A stretch of 64,000 nucleotides of DNA from Paraburkholderia ribeironis (GTDB lineage: Bacteria > Pseudomonadota > Gammaproteobacteria > Burkholderiales > Burkholderiaceae), in NCBI RefSeq assembly GCF_900019265.1, contig NZ_CYGX02000047.1:131824-195823 (forward strand), written 5' to 3'. Every line of letters begins with the position of its first letter. The first letter of the stretch is position 1. The translations under genes and the position numbers were made by a program. Shown piece by piece: positions 17,882 through 27,302 of the stretch. The notes under the pieces were generated by a model, which searched no databases, was not told the origin of the DNA, and worked only from the letters and a program-made list of their open reading frames with translations.

Positions 17882-19998
17882 CGTCCCGGCTCCGCGATAG
17901 GCTGGTCGGCGGCGCTGTCGCTCGCGCCGTGATCGGTTCCGCCGGCGTGCGCCGCGGTTGCGGTTGCATCGCCGGCATTCAGGTCGGCTTCGGCTGCCGC
18001 TTCTGCCTCGGATTCGGCGCTGTCGTCGGACGCGTCGATGATCTCTTCGTCACTGTCGTCGGCTTCTTCCGCTTCGCCGCCGCTCGTCACGGCCGGCGCG
18101 TCGAGCACGTGCAGCAGACGCACGGACGCTTCGATGGTCAGTTCGTCGATCGACATCACTTCCATCTGCAAGCGCGTGCCGCGTGCGTGCACGCCGAGGC
18201 CGGGCACATGCAGCAGCAGCGGAATCTCCTCGAGGCGCACCAGGTCGTCCTTCACCACCGACGCCACCACCTGCTTGCGGTTTTCCTGCTTCAGCCAGCG
18301 CAGACACCAGAAGTACTCCATGCGGCGCTGATGATCGGCGTACGCGGAATAGGTGTCGTCGAAGCCTTGCACGACGGCGAACAGATCCGCGTCCTTGGGC
18401 TTGAACGGTGCGGCCAGCTTCGCGGTCACGCCATGCTGCACGCAGGCGATCAATTGCCACTGATTCACCAGGTCGACGTAACGGCGCAGCGGCGACGTGC
18501 TCCACGCGTATTGCGTGACGCCGAGACCTTCGTGCGGCGCGGCGTTGGTCTGCATGCGGGTGCGCTTCGGCCCGCTCGGCGCGCCGAACGCACGCTGCGT
18601 GCGATAGATGCCGGGCACGCCGTGGTCGTGCAGGAACGCGCCCCACGACGAGTTCGCGAGAATCGCCAGCTCGGCGACGATCGTGTCGAGCGGCGAACCG
18701 CGCCGGCGCGGCGTGATCGTGATGTGCTCGCCGTCCACGTAGAAGTTGAAGTCGGTATTGCGCTGCACTTCGCGACGCAGACCGTAGCCGGCGCGCGCAG
18801 TCTGGCGCTTTTCGAACAGCGCCTGCGCGAACGGCCACAGCACGGCGATGTCGTCCTTGTGCGGATAGTCGCCGGTGCCGGCGGCAAGCGCTTCCTCGGT
18901 GACCACTTCGTCGAGCGTGTTGTGGCGCAGGTTGTTCTTCACGAACACGCGCTCGGCGCGCGTTTCGCTCGCGACGATCTCCTGGCTCTCGCGATTGACG
19001 ATCACATACAGCGAGAGTGCCGGCCGCAAGCCGCCTTCGGCCAACGTAAACGCGTCGACCACGCCGTCGGGCAGCATGGTGATCTTGTCGCCCGGCATGT
19101 ACACGGTGGACAAGCGCGTGCGCGCGATCGCGTCGACCTCGTCGCCCCGCTGGATGCCCAGCGCCGGCGCGGCGATGTGCACGCCAATCCGCACGCGGCC
19201 GTCAGCGAGGTGCTCGACGGAAAACGCATCGTCGATTTCGGTGGTGGTGATGTCGTCGATCGAGAACGCCTCGACTTCGGCTTCCGGCAGATCTTCCGGC
19301 AAGCCGCCGACGCTCACGGGCGCAAAGCCGGTGCCGTGCGGGAAAAACTCGGAAAGAAACTTCGCCTCGTGCAGCGCACGCGCCGACGGAATGGCGCCGC
19401 ATTCGAGCATCAGGCGCGCCTGCGAAATGCCGCGCGCCGCGGCGGCGCTCTCGAGGGCCTTGTATTCGATCGTGTTCTTGTCGGGCTTGGTGAGCAACGC
19501 GAGCGCGGTCTTGCCGGTGAAGGCTTCGGGCAGACGGCCGGCCTTCAGTTCCTCCTCGTAGCCCTGCTGTACCAGCGCCTGCTGGCGCTTGCGTTCGAGG
19601 CCGGCCAACGCCATCTTCAGCTGTTCCTGCGGCGCGCGCTGATACATGCCGCGCCCCTTGCGGCGGAAGTAGACCGGCGCGCCGTGCATGCGCAGAACCA
19701 GCGCGGCGCGCTCGATCGCGCCGAAGCTCTCGCCGAAGTACTCGGCGCCCAGCGTGGCGAACGGGAATTCGTCGTCAGGCGCGCATTCCCACAGGAAGTC
19801 CAGGTCGATGTCCTGCGCGGCGGCGTCGGCCTGCTGCATCAACTCGGCCGCGCCCGGCTTGTCGAATTCGATCAGCACGTCTTTGGCGCGCACCTTGGCG
19901 CGCCGGCCGCCCGGCAACTCGACCTGAAATGCGTCGCCCTGACGCGACAGCACGCTGCCGGCCTTGAAACTGCCCGATTCCTCGAAGAAAACGTTCAC
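17878..19998 (-). CDS. RNB-domain (RNase II family) exoribonuclease
   Basis: 706 residues. The central RNB nuclease domain carries the metal-site cluster SIDDITTTEIDDAFSVEHL with a following GVHIAAP, and further on IYRTQRAFGAPSG and SPLRRYVDLVNQWQL. It degrades RNA 3' to 5'. The N-terminal region (GDAFQVELPGGRRAKVRAKDV) looks like a small beta-barrel RNA-binding domain. The C terminus ends in about 70 acidic, Ala-rich low-complexity residues. The start is a GTG. It is shorter than RNase R and lacks an obvious basic tail. It sits in mpl-yqiA-rnb-aroE-mtgA order and overlaps aroE by four bases. Confidence 0.87.
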   Translation of the reverse strand: MNVFFEESGSFKAGSVLSRQGDAFQVELPGGRRAKVRAKDVLIEFDKPGAAELMQQADAAAQDIDLDFLWECAPDDEFPFATLGAEYFGESFGAIERAALVLRMHGAPVYFRRKGRGMYQRAPQEQLKMALAGLERKRQQALVQQGYEEELKAGRLPEAFTGKTALALLTKPDKNTIEYKALESAAAARGISQARLMLECGAIPSARALHEAKFLSEFFPHGTGFAPVSVGGLPEDLPEAEVEAFSIDDITTTEIDDAFSVEHLADGRVRIGVHIAAPALGIQRGDEVDAIARTRLSTVYMPGDKITMLPDGVVDAFTLAEGGLRPALSLYVIVNRESQEIVASETRAERVFVKNNLRHNTLDEVVTEEALAAGTGDYPHKDDIAVLWPFAQALFEKRQTARAGYGLRREVQRNTDFNFYVDGEHITITPRRRGSPLDTIVAELAILANSSWGAFLHDHGVPGIYRTQRAFGAPSGPKRTRMQTNAAPHEGLGVTQYAWSTSPLRRYVDLVNQWQLIACVQHGVTAKLAAPFKPKDADLFAVVQGFDDTYSAYADHQRRMEYFWCLRWLKQENRKQVVASVVKDDLVRLEEIPLLLHVPGLGVHARGTRLQMEVMSIDELTIEASVRLLHVLDAPAVTSGGEAEEADDSDEEIIDASDDSAESEAEAAAEADLNAGDATATAAHAGGTDHGASDSAADQPIAEPGR

Positions 19999-20176
19999 TC
20001 AATACTCTCGTTCTGACTTGCATCCGCCGCCGCGCCCGATCTGGTTCGGCGATCGGTCAGTGTGCGCGCGACGCGGCAACATGTTCGTGATAGTGGATCC
20101 GCGACGCGATACGCGCGCCCGCGGGTTGAATCTGATGACTGGCGGCGGCCTTGCCGTCGGCTCGCCGCAGCCCGCC

Positions 20177-20779
20177 TCAAGCAGCCTCGCGCGGCGCCGG
20201 CGGCTCGATGTCTTCGGCGTCGCAAAAGGCCAGCACGTCGTCGACGTATTGCGCGAACTCGCTGATCGCGTGGTCGCTTCCTTCGATCAGCGTAGTGCGT
20301 GCGCCCGGATAGTGCGCGAGCATTTCGCGGTAGTCGAGCACTTCGTCGCCGGTGGCCGCCAGCAAATAATAGCGTTCGGGCCGCGTGATCGACGCGACGC
20401 CGAGCGCACGCAGCTCGTCCAGATGATGCGGCTCGACGACGATGCTGCCACCGCCGTGCCACAACGGCTGCTCGCCGAGATACGCGCTGAGGTCGCGCTG
20501 CGGCACGACCGCCGGATTCAGCAGCACGGCCGGCCAGCCGTGCTTCTCCGCCAGCCAGGTGGCGAAATAGCCACCCAGCGAACTGCCGATCACCGTCACC
20601 CGATTCGTGCCGGCGGCGGCCACCATTGATTCGGCGAGCGCCACCGTCTCGAACGGCGAAACAGGCAGCATCGGGCAGCACCATTCATCGCCGCGGCCGA
20701 GCTCGACCAGCCGCGCCGCCAGCAGGCGCGCCTTGAACGAATTGGGCGAAGAGCGGAAACCGTGCAGATAGAGAATCAC
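20177..20779 (-). CDS. YqiA-type alpha/beta-hydrolase (esterase)
   Basis: 200 residues. It begins ILYLHGFRSSP and has the nucleophile elbow VIGSSLGGYFATWLA near residue 70, a late GDEVLDY acid region and GSDHAISEF for the catalytic His, so the Ser-Asp-His triad is complete. This matches the small YqiA/UPF0227 esterases. The true start is a GTG at 20779 that overlaps the mpl stop (GTGA); a much longer open frame upstream is a shadow of mpl. The physiological substrate is unknown. Confidence 0.87.
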   Translation of the reverse strand: MILYLHGFRSSPNSFKARLLAARLVELGRGDEWCCPMLPVSPFETVALAESMVAAAGTNRVTVIGSSLGGYFATWLAEKHGWPAVLLNPAVVPQRDLSAYLGEQPLWHGGGSIVVEPHHLDELRALGVASITRPERYYLLAATGDEVLDYREMLAHYPGARTTLIEGSDHAISEFAQYVDDVLAFCDAEDIEPPAPREAA

Positions 20780-22170
20780 GATGTGCCTCGCGCGGAAAGG
20801 GCGTCGAGCAGTTTCTGGTGCACGCCGCCGAAGCCGCCGTTGCTCATCACCAGAATCTGGTCGCCGGGGCGCGCTGCATGGACCACCGCTTTGACCAGCG
20901 CGTCGAGATTGTCGAAAGCTTGTGCTTTGCCACCGAGCGGCACGAGCGCCGCGCCGAGATCCCAGCCGAGCGCGTCGCGCCCGCTCGGCGCGCCATAGCC
21001 GAACACCAGATCGGCGTCGGCGAGACTGGCCGGCAGTTGCGCTTTCATCACGCCCAGCTTCATGGTGTTCGAACGCGGCTCCAGCACCGCGAGAATCCGC
21101 GTGTTGTCGCGGCCGACGCGCGCGCGCAGCCCGGCCACCGTGGTGTCGATCGCGGTCGGGTGATGGGCGAAGTCGTCGTACACGGTCACGCCGTCGACGC
21201 TGCCGCGCACTTCCATGCGGCGCTTCACGTTGCGGAAGCTGGCGAGCGACTTCGCGGCCTGCGCCGGCGGCACGCCGACGTGACGCGCGGCGGCAATCGC
21301 GGCCAGCGCGTTCATGCGGTTGTGTTCGCCCTGCACCTGCCACTCGACCACGCCGACGCGCTCGCTGTTGTGATACACGGCAAAATGCTCGTCGACCGGC
21401 ACGCCGTCTTCGGCCGGCAGGGTTTGCCAGCCACCCTGCACACCGAAACGCTCCACTCCGCTCCAGCAGCCACGCGTCAGCACGCGCTCGAGCGCGTCTT
21501 CGCGGCCGTTCGTCACCACCCGGCCGATACCCGGCACGGTGCGGATCAGATGATGGAACTGTGTTTCGATCGCGGCGAGATCCGGGAAAATGTCAGCGTG
21601 ATCGTATTCGAGGTTGTTCAGCACCGCCGTTTTAGGGCGGTAATGGACGAATTTCGAGCGTTTGTCGAAGAATGCGGTGTCGTACTCGTCCGCTTCGATC
21701 ACGAAGAAGCTCGAGTCCGTGAGCCGCGCGGAGACGCCGAAATTCAACGGCACGCCGCCGATCAGGAAACCCGGATTCAGGCCGGCGTCCTCGAGCAGCC
21801 AGGTCAGCATCGAACTGGTGGTGGTCTTGCCGTGCGTGCCCGCCACAGCCAGCACCCACTTGCCGTTCAGCACGTGCTCGCCGAGCCACTGCGGGCCGGA
21901 CACATACGGCAGGCCGCGGTCGAGAATCGCCTCCATCAGGGGGTTGCCGCGCGAAACCACGTTGCCGATCACAAACAGATCCGCGTCTAGCCCGTTCAAC
22001 TGGTCCGCGTCGTAACCCTCGATCAGACGAATGCCTTGCGCCTCGAGTTGCGTGCTCATCGGCGGATAGACGCCGGCGTCGCAGCCGGTCACGGTGTGGC
22101 CCGCGCCGCGTGCGAGCACCGCGAGACCGCCCATGAACGTGCCGCAGATACCGAGGATGTGGATGTGCAT
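20776..22170 (-). CDS. mpl: UDP-MurNAc:L-Ala-gamma-D-Glu-meso-DAP ligase
   Basis: 464 residues, Mur ligase family, cytoplasmic. It re-attaches recycled murein tripeptide to UDP-MurNAc. The N-terminal MHIHILGICGTFMGGLA is diagnostic for Mpl. The ATP loop is AVAGTHGKTTTSSML (near residue 112), with EADEYDTAFFDKRSKF, HNRMNALAAIAAA and YDDFAHHPTAI further on, as in the family. The ATG at 22170 is fixed by homology; the upstream extension in frame is not conserved-looking. ampD, which acts earlier in the same recycling route, is also in this window (37485-38081). Its upstream region carries a 12-bp tandem array. Confidence 0.95.
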   Translation of the reverse strand: MHIHILGICGTFMGGLAVLARGAGHTVTGCDAGVYPPMSTQLEAQGIRLIEGYDADQLNGLDADLFVIGNVVSRGNPLMEAILDRGLPYVSGPQWLGEHVLNGKWVLAVAGTHGKTTTSSMLTWLLEDAGLNPGFLIGGVPLNFGVSARLTDSSFFVIEADEYDTAFFDKRSKFVHYRPKTAVLNNLEYDHADIFPDLAAIETQFHHLIRTVPGIGRVVTNGREDALERVLTRGCWSGVERFGVQGGWQTLPAEDGVPVDEHFAVYHNSERVGVVEWQVQGEHNRMNALAAIAAARHVGVPPAQAAKSLASFRNVKRRMEVRGSVDGVTVYDDFAHHPTAIDTTVAGLRARVGRDNTRILAVLEPRSNTMKLGVMKAQLPASLADADLVFGYGAPSGRDALGWDLGAALVPLGGKAQAFDNLDALVKAVVHAARPGDQILVMSNGGFGGVHQKLLDALSARGTS

Positions 22171-22253
22171 AAGCCTGTCGTGCCGCGCGGGCATTTTTTG
22201 CGTGGGATGGGAGTGCAGCAAAGCGGCCGGAACGACCGTCTGCAAAGGACGCT

Positions 22254-22259
22254 ATTGTA
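22254..22259 (-). promoter_or_regulatory. Putative -10 element of mpl
   Basis: TACAAT on the minus strand, about 85 bases ahead of the mpl ATG. No good -35 is seen at 17-18 bases; that position falls in the first unit of the 12-bp repeat array. Confidence 0.4.
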
Positions 22260-22272
22260 ACCGACAGGTCCC

Positions 22273-22356
22273 GCTCACCTATCTGCTCACCTATCTGCTC
22301 ACCTATCTGCTCACCTATCTGCTCACCTACCTGCTTACCCATCTGCTCACCCATCG
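22273..22356. repeat. Seven-unit 12-bp tandem repeat between mpl and a divergent gene
   Basis: Unit GCTCACCTATCT. The first four units (22273-22320) are identical; the next three (22321-22356) carry one to three substitutions. It lies in the divergent intergenic region, starting at the predicted -35 position of the mpl promoter and ending 85 bases before the gene at 22441. This is a simple minisatellite, not CRISPR, as there are no spacers. Confidence 0.9.
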
Positions 22357-22440
22357 ACGCCAACCCACGCCATGCTCGCCCGACTTACGGCGGCGCCCCG
22401 CCTGGAAAGGCGCGGGATCAATCTCTAGTATCATTCGAAG

Positions 22441-23094
22441 ATGGTTCGCAAATCACATTTCGATCCGCAGCGCGTGCGCGAGGAAATCGCCGTCGCGGCT
22501 GCGCGCCTGATCGCCGAAGACGGTCTGGACTACGCCACGGCCAAGCGCAAAGCGGCCCGGCAGGTGGTCGGCGAGAGTCGTGTTGGCGGCGAATGGCTGC
22601 CGGATAACGACCAGATCGAGGAGGAAATCCGCGAATACCAGTCGCTGTTTCAGGGCGACAGCCAGCCGGCGCTGTTGCGGCGGCTGCGCCGCATCGCGGT
22701 GGACTGGATGGAGCGGCTCGCACCGTTCAACCCGTATCTGACCGGCGCGGTGCTCAGCGGCACCGCCGGCGAGCACTCGGACGTGCATCTGCAGGTGTTC
22801 TGCGACAACCCGAAGGAAGTCGCCCTGTACTTTCTGAACGCCAACATCCAGTACGACGTATCGGAAACTCGGCATTTCGCCGGCCGTGGCTATGTCGAGA
22901 CGCTGAGCTTCCTGTGGCGCCCCGCGAACGAAGGGCGCGACGCGGAACCGGCCGGCATCCACGTTGCGCTGTACGAGACGGACGACCTGCGCGGCGCGGT
23001 ACGGGCCGACGCTCGCGGCCGCACCGCGCGGGCGAATCTGCAGGCGGTCCAGGGGCTGCTCGACAGCAGCGAAGTCACCTCTTCCACTAGTTAA
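22441..23094 (+). CDS. Conserved-looking protein with nucleotidyltransferase-like segment
   Basis: 217 residues, cytoplasmic, no signal or membrane span. The first 60 residues are helical and charged (EEIAVAAARLIAEDGLDYATAKRKAA). In the middle is GAVLSGTAGEHSDVHLQVF, which resembles the GS-x-D-x-D core of nucleotidyltransferase folds. The second acid is replaced by His (SDVHL), so catalysis is doubtful. The next gene starts 12 bases after it, so they are probably co-transcribed. I do not recognise a characterised function; divergence from mpl may hint at a cell-envelope link but that is only context. Confidence 0.72.
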   Translation: MVRKSHFDPQRVREEIAVAAARLIAEDGLDYATAKRKAARQVVGESRVGGEWLPDNDQIEEEIREYQSLFQGDSQPALLRRLRRIAVDWMERLAPFNPYLTGAVLSGTAGEHSDVHLQVFCDNPKEVALYFLNANIQYDVSETRHFAGRGYVETLSFLWRPANEGRDAEPAGIHVALYETDDLRGAVRADARGRTARANLQAVQGLLDSSEVTSSTS

Positions 23095-23105
23095 TCAGAC
23101 AGACG

Positions 23106-23666
23106 ATGAACACGAGACGGATTCTGGCAGGCGCGCTAGTCGCCATCGTTGCCGCGGGCGGCGGTGTGCTGGCCAATCATTGGCTCACTGGCGAATCCGA
23201 AGTCGCCCACGCGGCGCAGGCCGATTTGCACCAGAGCGTGCACCAGAGCGCGGTCGACCAGCTGTGGGCCGCGCCGGTCACCGACGTGAACGGCAAGGCG
23301 CAGTCGCTCAGCCTGCTCAAAGGCCACCCTATCGTCGTCAATTTCTGGGCGTCGTGGTGCGGACCATGTGTCGAGGAAATGCCGGCCCTCTCGCAACTGC
23401 AACGCGAGTATCAGAAGAAAGGAATCCAGTTCGTCGGACTTGGCGTCGATTCAGATAAGAACGTGCAGGCCTTTCTGCAAAAGGTGAAGGTCGCCTACCC
23501 GGTCTATGTCACCGGCTTCGGCGGCGCCGACCTCGCGCGTGCGTTCGGCAACAACGCGGGCGGACTGCCTTTCACCGTTGTAATCGACGCAAAAGGCAAT
23601 ATCCGCTCGACAAAATTAGGTCAGATCGACCCTGCCGCGCTCAGGCAGACGCTCGACGCGCTTTGA
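23106..23666 (+). CDS. TlpA-family membrane-anchored thioredoxin-like protein
   Basis: 186 residues. An uncleaved or cleaved N-terminal signal (residues about 5-24) places a thioredoxin-like AhpC/TSA-Redoxin domain in the periplasm. The active site is WCGPC at residues 84-88 (Cys85 and Cys88), followed by the FVGLGVDSD and cis-Pro GGLPFTVVID segments of TlpA/ResA proteins. Likely role is thiol reduction in the envelope, for example during cytochrome c maturation; the partner is unknown. It follows the hypothetical gene by 11 bases. Confidence 0.88.
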   Translation: MNTRRILAGALVAIVAAGGGVLANHWLTGESEVAHAAQADLHQSVHQSAVDQLWAAPVTDVNGKAQSLSLLKGHPIVVNFWASWCGPCVEEMPALSQLQREYQKKGIQFVGLGVDSDKNVQAFLQKVKVAYPVYVTGFGGADLARAFGNNAGGLPFTVVIDAKGNIRSTKLGQIDPAALRQTLDAL

Positions 23667-23800
23667 CTTTCACATTCTTTTGACGCTCAATTCCGTGCGA
23701 AACGGGCAAAAATGCACGCAATTCGCACGATTTTGAGGGAAGATGGGCGCCCAGTGCGCCGGCGAATCGACATGCCGGCCGTTTCGTCCGCGCGGAAAAC

Positions 23801-23830
23801 TAGACAAGTTTCTCTAATCAGCGCTAAAGT
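23801..23830 (+). promoter_or_regulatory. Possible aroQ-accBC promoter
   Basis: TAGACA (23801-23806) and TAAAGT (23825-23830) are 18 bases apart, about 30 bases before the aroQ start codon. Modest match to sigma-70 consensus. Confidence 0.35.
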
Positions 23831-23860
23831 GCGCGCAATTCCACGGAAAAAGAAGCGACC

Positions 23861-24316
23861 ATGACGCGACTGCTGGTACTGCACGGACCCAACCTCAATC
23901 TTCTCGGCACCCGGGAACCCGAGGTCTACGGTCGCGTGACCCTGCCGCAGATCGATCAGGCGCTAGCCGACCGCGCCGCGGACGCTGGCGTCGAACTCGC
24001 GTCGTTTCAGAGCAATCACGAAGGCGCTCTGGTCGATCGCATCCAATCCGCGCGGACTGAAAAAACCGATTTCATACTGATCAATCCCGCCGCGTACACG
24101 CACACCAGCGTGGCCATTCGGGATGCGCTGGCGGGGGTCGGCATTCCGTTCGTCGAGATTCATCTGTCGAACGTGCATCGTCGCGAACCGTTCCGGCATC
24201 ATTCGTATTTCTCCGACCAGGCTGAGGGGGTGATTTGCGGCCTCGGCTGGAAGGGATATCTGTACGCACTCGAATTCGCGCTCGACCGGCTCGCCGCCGG
24301 CACGTCGCGCGGCTGA
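23861..24316 (+). CDS. aroQ: Type II 3-dehydroquinate dehydratase
   Basis: 151 residues, dodecameric type II enzyme of the shikimate pathway, converting 3-dehydroquinate to 3-dehydroshikimate. [17 protein letters not shown] opens the protein, with catalytic Tyr23. [11 protein letters not shown] and [16 protein letters not shown] follow, then [20 protein letters not shown] with the catalytic His and substrate Arg. AGAAG lies just ahead of the ATG. It precedes accB by 70 bases, an arrangement seen in many proteobacteria. Confidence 0.97.
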   Translation: MTRLLVLHGPNLNLLGTREPEVYGRVTLPQIDQALADRAADAGVELASFQSNHEGALVDRIQSARTEKTDFILINPAAYTHTSVAIRDALAGVGIPFVEIHLSNVHRREPFRHHSYFSDQAEGVICGLGWKGYLYALEFALDRLAAGTSRG

Positions 24317-24386
24317 ATCCAAACACGACTAATTTGAGCCGGATCTCGCACGTGCCGGCACACTACGCATTGAAAGGGGCTTCCTG

Positions 24387-24851
24387 ATGGATCTACGTAA
24401 ACTGAAAACTCTGATCGACCTCGTCTCGGAGTCCGGTATCTCCGAACTCGAAGTGACCGAGGGTGAGGGCAAGGTCCGCATCGTCAAGAATGTGCCGCCG
24501 GTTTACGTGCAACCGTCCGCCTCGTACGCGCCGCAATACGCGCAGCCGGCTCCGGCCATGGGCGCGGAAATGCCAGCCGTTGCCGCCCCGGCTGCGCCCG
24601 CCGTCGCCGCGCCGCAAGGCCACGTGGTGACCTCGCCGATGGTCGGCACGTTCTACCGCGCGCCATCGCCGGGCGCCGACCCGTTCGTCCAGGTGGGCGA
24701 CACGGTCAAGGAAGGCCAGACGATCTGCATCATCGAAGCGATGAAGCTGCTCAACGAAATCGAGTCGGACAAGAGCGGCGTGGTCAAGGAAATCCTCGTC
24801 GAAAACGGCCAGGCGGTCGAATACGGCCAACCGCTGTTCGTGGTCGGCTAA
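24387..24851 (+). CDS. accB: Biotin carboxyl carrier protein of acetyl-CoA carboxylase
   Basis: 154 residues. An N-terminal region and a Pro/Ala-rich linker (about residues 40-78) precede the biotinyl domain. The biotinylation motif [11 protein letters not shown] places the modified lysine at Lys120, and [17 protein letters not shown] marks the start of the domain with the AccB-specific thumb. It carries CO2 between biotin carboxylase and carboxyltransferase in fatty acid synthesis. AAAGGGG upstream supports the start. The 117-base gap to accC has no gene. Confidence 0.97.
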   Translation: MDLRKLKTLIDLVSESGISELEVTEGEGKVRIVKNVPPVYVQPSASYAPQYAQPAPAMGAEMPAVAAPAAPAVAAPQGHVVTSPMVGTFYRAPSPGADPFVQVGDTVKEGQTICIIEAMKLLNEIESDKSGVVKEILVENGQAVEYGQPLFVVG

Positions 24852-24968
24852 CGCGGCACGCAATGTTTGCCGCCCGCGCGCCGCTATTCAAAGAGGCGCG
24901 CGACCGATCCTCTGAGGCAGCCGGTGTCGTGATCGACCCGGCGCCCATTGATGAGTCGAAAATCCGCT

Positions 24969-26336
24969 ATGTTTGAAAAAATCCTCATTGCCAATCGTGG
25001 CGAGATCGCGCTTCGTGTCCAGCGCGCCTGCCGCGAACTCGGCGTCAAGACGGTCGTCGTCTATTCGGAAGCCGACAAGGAAGCCAAGTACGTGAAGCTC
25101 GCCGACGAGGCGGTCTGCATCGGCCCGGCGCCGTCGAACCTGAGCTATCTGAACATGCCCGCGCTGATCAGCGCGGCTGAAGTGACCGACGCCGAAGCGA
25201 TCCACCCCGGCTACGGCTTCCTGTCGGAGAATGCCGACTTTGCCGAACGCGTCGAGCAGTCCGGCTTCACCTTCATCGGCCCGCGCCCGGAGACGATCCG
25301 GATGATGGGCGACAAGGTCACGGCCAAGCAGACCATGATCAAGACCGGCGTGCCTTGCGTGCCGGGTTCGGAAGGCGCGTTGCCGGACGATCCGAAAGAG
25401 ATCGTGAAGATTGCCCGCCAGATCGGCTATCCGGTCATCATCAAGGCCGCCGGCGGCGGCGGCGGCCGCGGCATGCGCGTGGTGCACACGGAAGCGGCGC
25501 TGGTCAACGCGGTCAACATGACCCGCGAAGAAGCCGGCCGTGCGTTCGGCAACCCGCAGGTCTACATGGAGAAATTCCTGGAGAACCCGCGGCACATCGA
25601 AATCCAGGTGCTGTCCGATTCGTTCAAGAACGCCGTCTGGCTCGGCGAACGCGATTGCTCGATGCAGCGCCGCCACCAGAAGGTGATCGAAGAAGCGCCG
25701 GCGCCGGGCATCGCGCGCCGCCTGATCGACCGCATCGGCGATCGTTGCGCGGACGCCTGCAAGAAGATGGGCTATCTGGGCGCGGGCACGTTCGAGTTCC
25801 TGTACGAAAACGGCGAGTTCTACTTCATCGAAATGAACACGCGCGTGCAGGTCGAGCACCCGGTGACCGAGCTGATCACGGGCATCGATATCGTGCAGGA
25901 ACAGATCCGCATCGCGGCCGGCGAAAAGCTCGCATACCGTCAGCGCGACATCACGTTCCGCGGTCATGCGATCGAGTGCCGGATCAATGCCGAAGATCCG
26001 TTCAAGTTCATCCCGTCGCCGGGACGCCTGACGTCGTGGCATATGCCGGGCGGCCCTGGCATCCGCGTCGATTCGCACGCCTACAACGGCTATTTCGTGC
26101 CGCCGAACTATGATTCGATGATAGGCAAGCTGATCGCTTACGGCGTCACGCGCGAACAGGCGATCATGCGGATGCGCATCGCGTTGTCGGAGATGGTGGT
26201 GGAAGGCATTCAGACCAACATCCCGTTGCACCGCGAACTGATGCTGGACGCGAAGTTCGTCGAAGGCGGCACGAGTATTCACTACCTCGAAAACCGGTTG
26301 GCCGCGCGGCAGCAGGTCGCGCCGGAAGAAGTGTAA
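24969..26336 (+). CDS. accC: Biotin carboxylase subunit of acetyl-CoA carboxylase
   Basis: 455 residues, ATP-grasp enzyme carboxylating AccB-bound biotin with bicarbonate and [24 protein letters not shown] opens it. The glycine-rich lid [34 protein letters not shown], the [24 protein letters not shown] block and a RINAED segment are all present. The ATG at 24969 matches the E. coli N terminus; an in-frame ATG at 24951 would add six residues. prmA begins three bases after its stop. Confidence 0.97.
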   Translation: MFEKILIANRGEIALRVQRACRELGVKTVVVYSEADKEAKYVKLADEAVCIGPAPSNLSYLNMPALISAAEVTDAEAIHPGYGFLSENADFAERVEQSGFTFIGPRPETIRMMGDKVTAKQTMIKTGVPCVPGSEGALPDDPKEIVKIARQIGYPVIIKAAGGGGGRGMRVVHTEAALVNAVNMTREEAGRAFGNPQVYMEKFLENPRHIEIQVLSDSFKNAVWLGERDCSMQRRHQKVIEEAPAPGIARRLIDRIGDRCADACKKMGYLGAGTFEFLYENGEFYFIEMNTRVQVEHPVTELITGIDIVQEQIRIAAGEKLAYRQRDITFRGHAIECRINAEDPFKFIPSPGRLTSWHMPGGPGIRVDSHAYNGYFVPPNYDSMIGKLIAYGVTREQAIMRMRIALSEMVVEGIQTNIPLHRELMLDAKFVEGGTSIHYLENRLAARQQVAPEEV

Positions 26337-26339
26337 GTC

Positions 26340-27242
26340 ATGAGTTATCGGGAATTGATCGCCGAGCTGGCACGCGAGCACGCGGAGGAGTTCTCCGACG
26401 CGTTGCTCGAGTTAGGCGCGTTGTCCGTATCGGTCGAAGACGCGGACGCCGACACGCCCGATGAGCAGCCGCTGTTCGGCGAGCCCGGTCTGACGCCGGA
26501 TCGCACGGCGTGGCAGCGTTCGCGCGTGATCGCGCTGCTCGCTCCGGAACACGAGCCGGCGGTGCTGCTGACCGCCGCCGCGAACGAGGTCGGGCTGGCT
26601 GCCGCGCCGTCGTTCAGCGTGCGTGAAGTCGAAGAGCAGGACTGGGTACGGCTCACGCAGTCGCAATTCGATCCGATCAAGATCGGCGAACGCATCTGGG
26701 TCGTGCCGTCGTGGCACGATGCGCCGGACCCCGAAGCGTTGGTGCTGGAACTGGACCCGGGCCTCGCGTTCGGCACCGGCAGCCATCCCACCACGCGGCT
26801 GTGCATGGAATGGCTGGAGCAATCGGTGCAGGCCGGGCAGTCCGTGCTCGATTACGGTTGCGGCTCCGGCATTCTCGCGATCCTCGCGCAGAAGTGCGGC
26901 GCGAATCCGGTGTATGGCATCGACATCGATCCGCAAGCGGTCGAGTCGGCGCGTCACAACAGCGAGCGCAACCGCTCCCAGGTCACCTACGGTCTGCCTG
27001 ACGAGTGTCCGACCGGCGAGTTCGACATCGTGGTGGCCAACATCCTGTCCAATCCGCTCAAGCTGATGGCGTCGATGCTCGCGTCGAAGGTCAAGCCGGG
27101 GGGCCGGATCGCGCTGTCCGGCATCCTGGCGCGGCAGGCGGACGAAGTCGCGCAGGTGTACGCGCGCTGGATCGATATCGGTGTATGGCGCGAACACGAA
27201 GGCTGGGTGTGCCTGACAGGGACGCGTCGCGAAAGCCATTAG
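26340..27242 (+). CDS. prmA: Ribosomal protein L11 methyltransferase
   Basis: 300 residues. An N-terminal substrate-recognition domain precedes a SAM-dependent methyltransferase domain with [18 protein letters not shown], motif [23 protein letters not shown] and [13 protein letters not shown] (the NxxPP-like motif is NILSNP). It trimethylates ribosomal protein L11. It sits directly behind accC with a three-base gap, a conserved accB-accC-prmA arrangement in beta- and gammaproteobacteria. Confidence 0.96.
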   Translation: MSYRELIAELAREHAEEFSDALLELGALSVSVEDADADTPDEQPLFGEPGLTPDRTAWQRSRVIALLAPEHEPAVLLTAAANEVGLAAAPSFSVREVEEQDWVRLTQSQFDPIKIGERIWVVPSWHDAPDPEALVLELDPGLAFGTGSHPTTRLCMEWLEQSVQAGQSVLDYGCGSGILAILAQKCGANPVYGIDIDPQAVESARHNSERNRSQVTYGLPDECPTGEFDIVVANILSNPLKLMASMLASKVKPGGRIALSGILARQADEVAQVYARWIDIGVWREHEGWVCLTGTRRESH

Positions 27243-27302
27243 AATAAGGCTTATCGACCCACCAACGGTCCAACCAACGGCCTTCCGGCTTTACCGCTCA
27301 AT

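Noticed and set aside
17929-20016. 695-codon open frame on the plus strand
   Set aside because: Antisense to the RNase II-family gene; no recognisable motif and unusual composition.
22273-22356. Possible CRISPR array
   Set aside because: Units are directly adjacent with no spacers and no cas genes are nearby; it is a simple tandem repeat.
21632-22363. 243-codon minus-strand frame beginning with GEQI repeats
   Set aside because: It runs out of frame through mpl; the repeats are just the 12-bp array translated.
23821-23840. GCGCTAAAGTGCGCGC resembling the araF-araG hairpin core
   Set aside because: Only the short GCGCTAAAG core is shared and there are no flanking arms; likely coincidence near the aroQ promoter.
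24888-26381. 497-codon open frame on the minus strand
   Set aside because: Antisense to accC, which is fully conserved.
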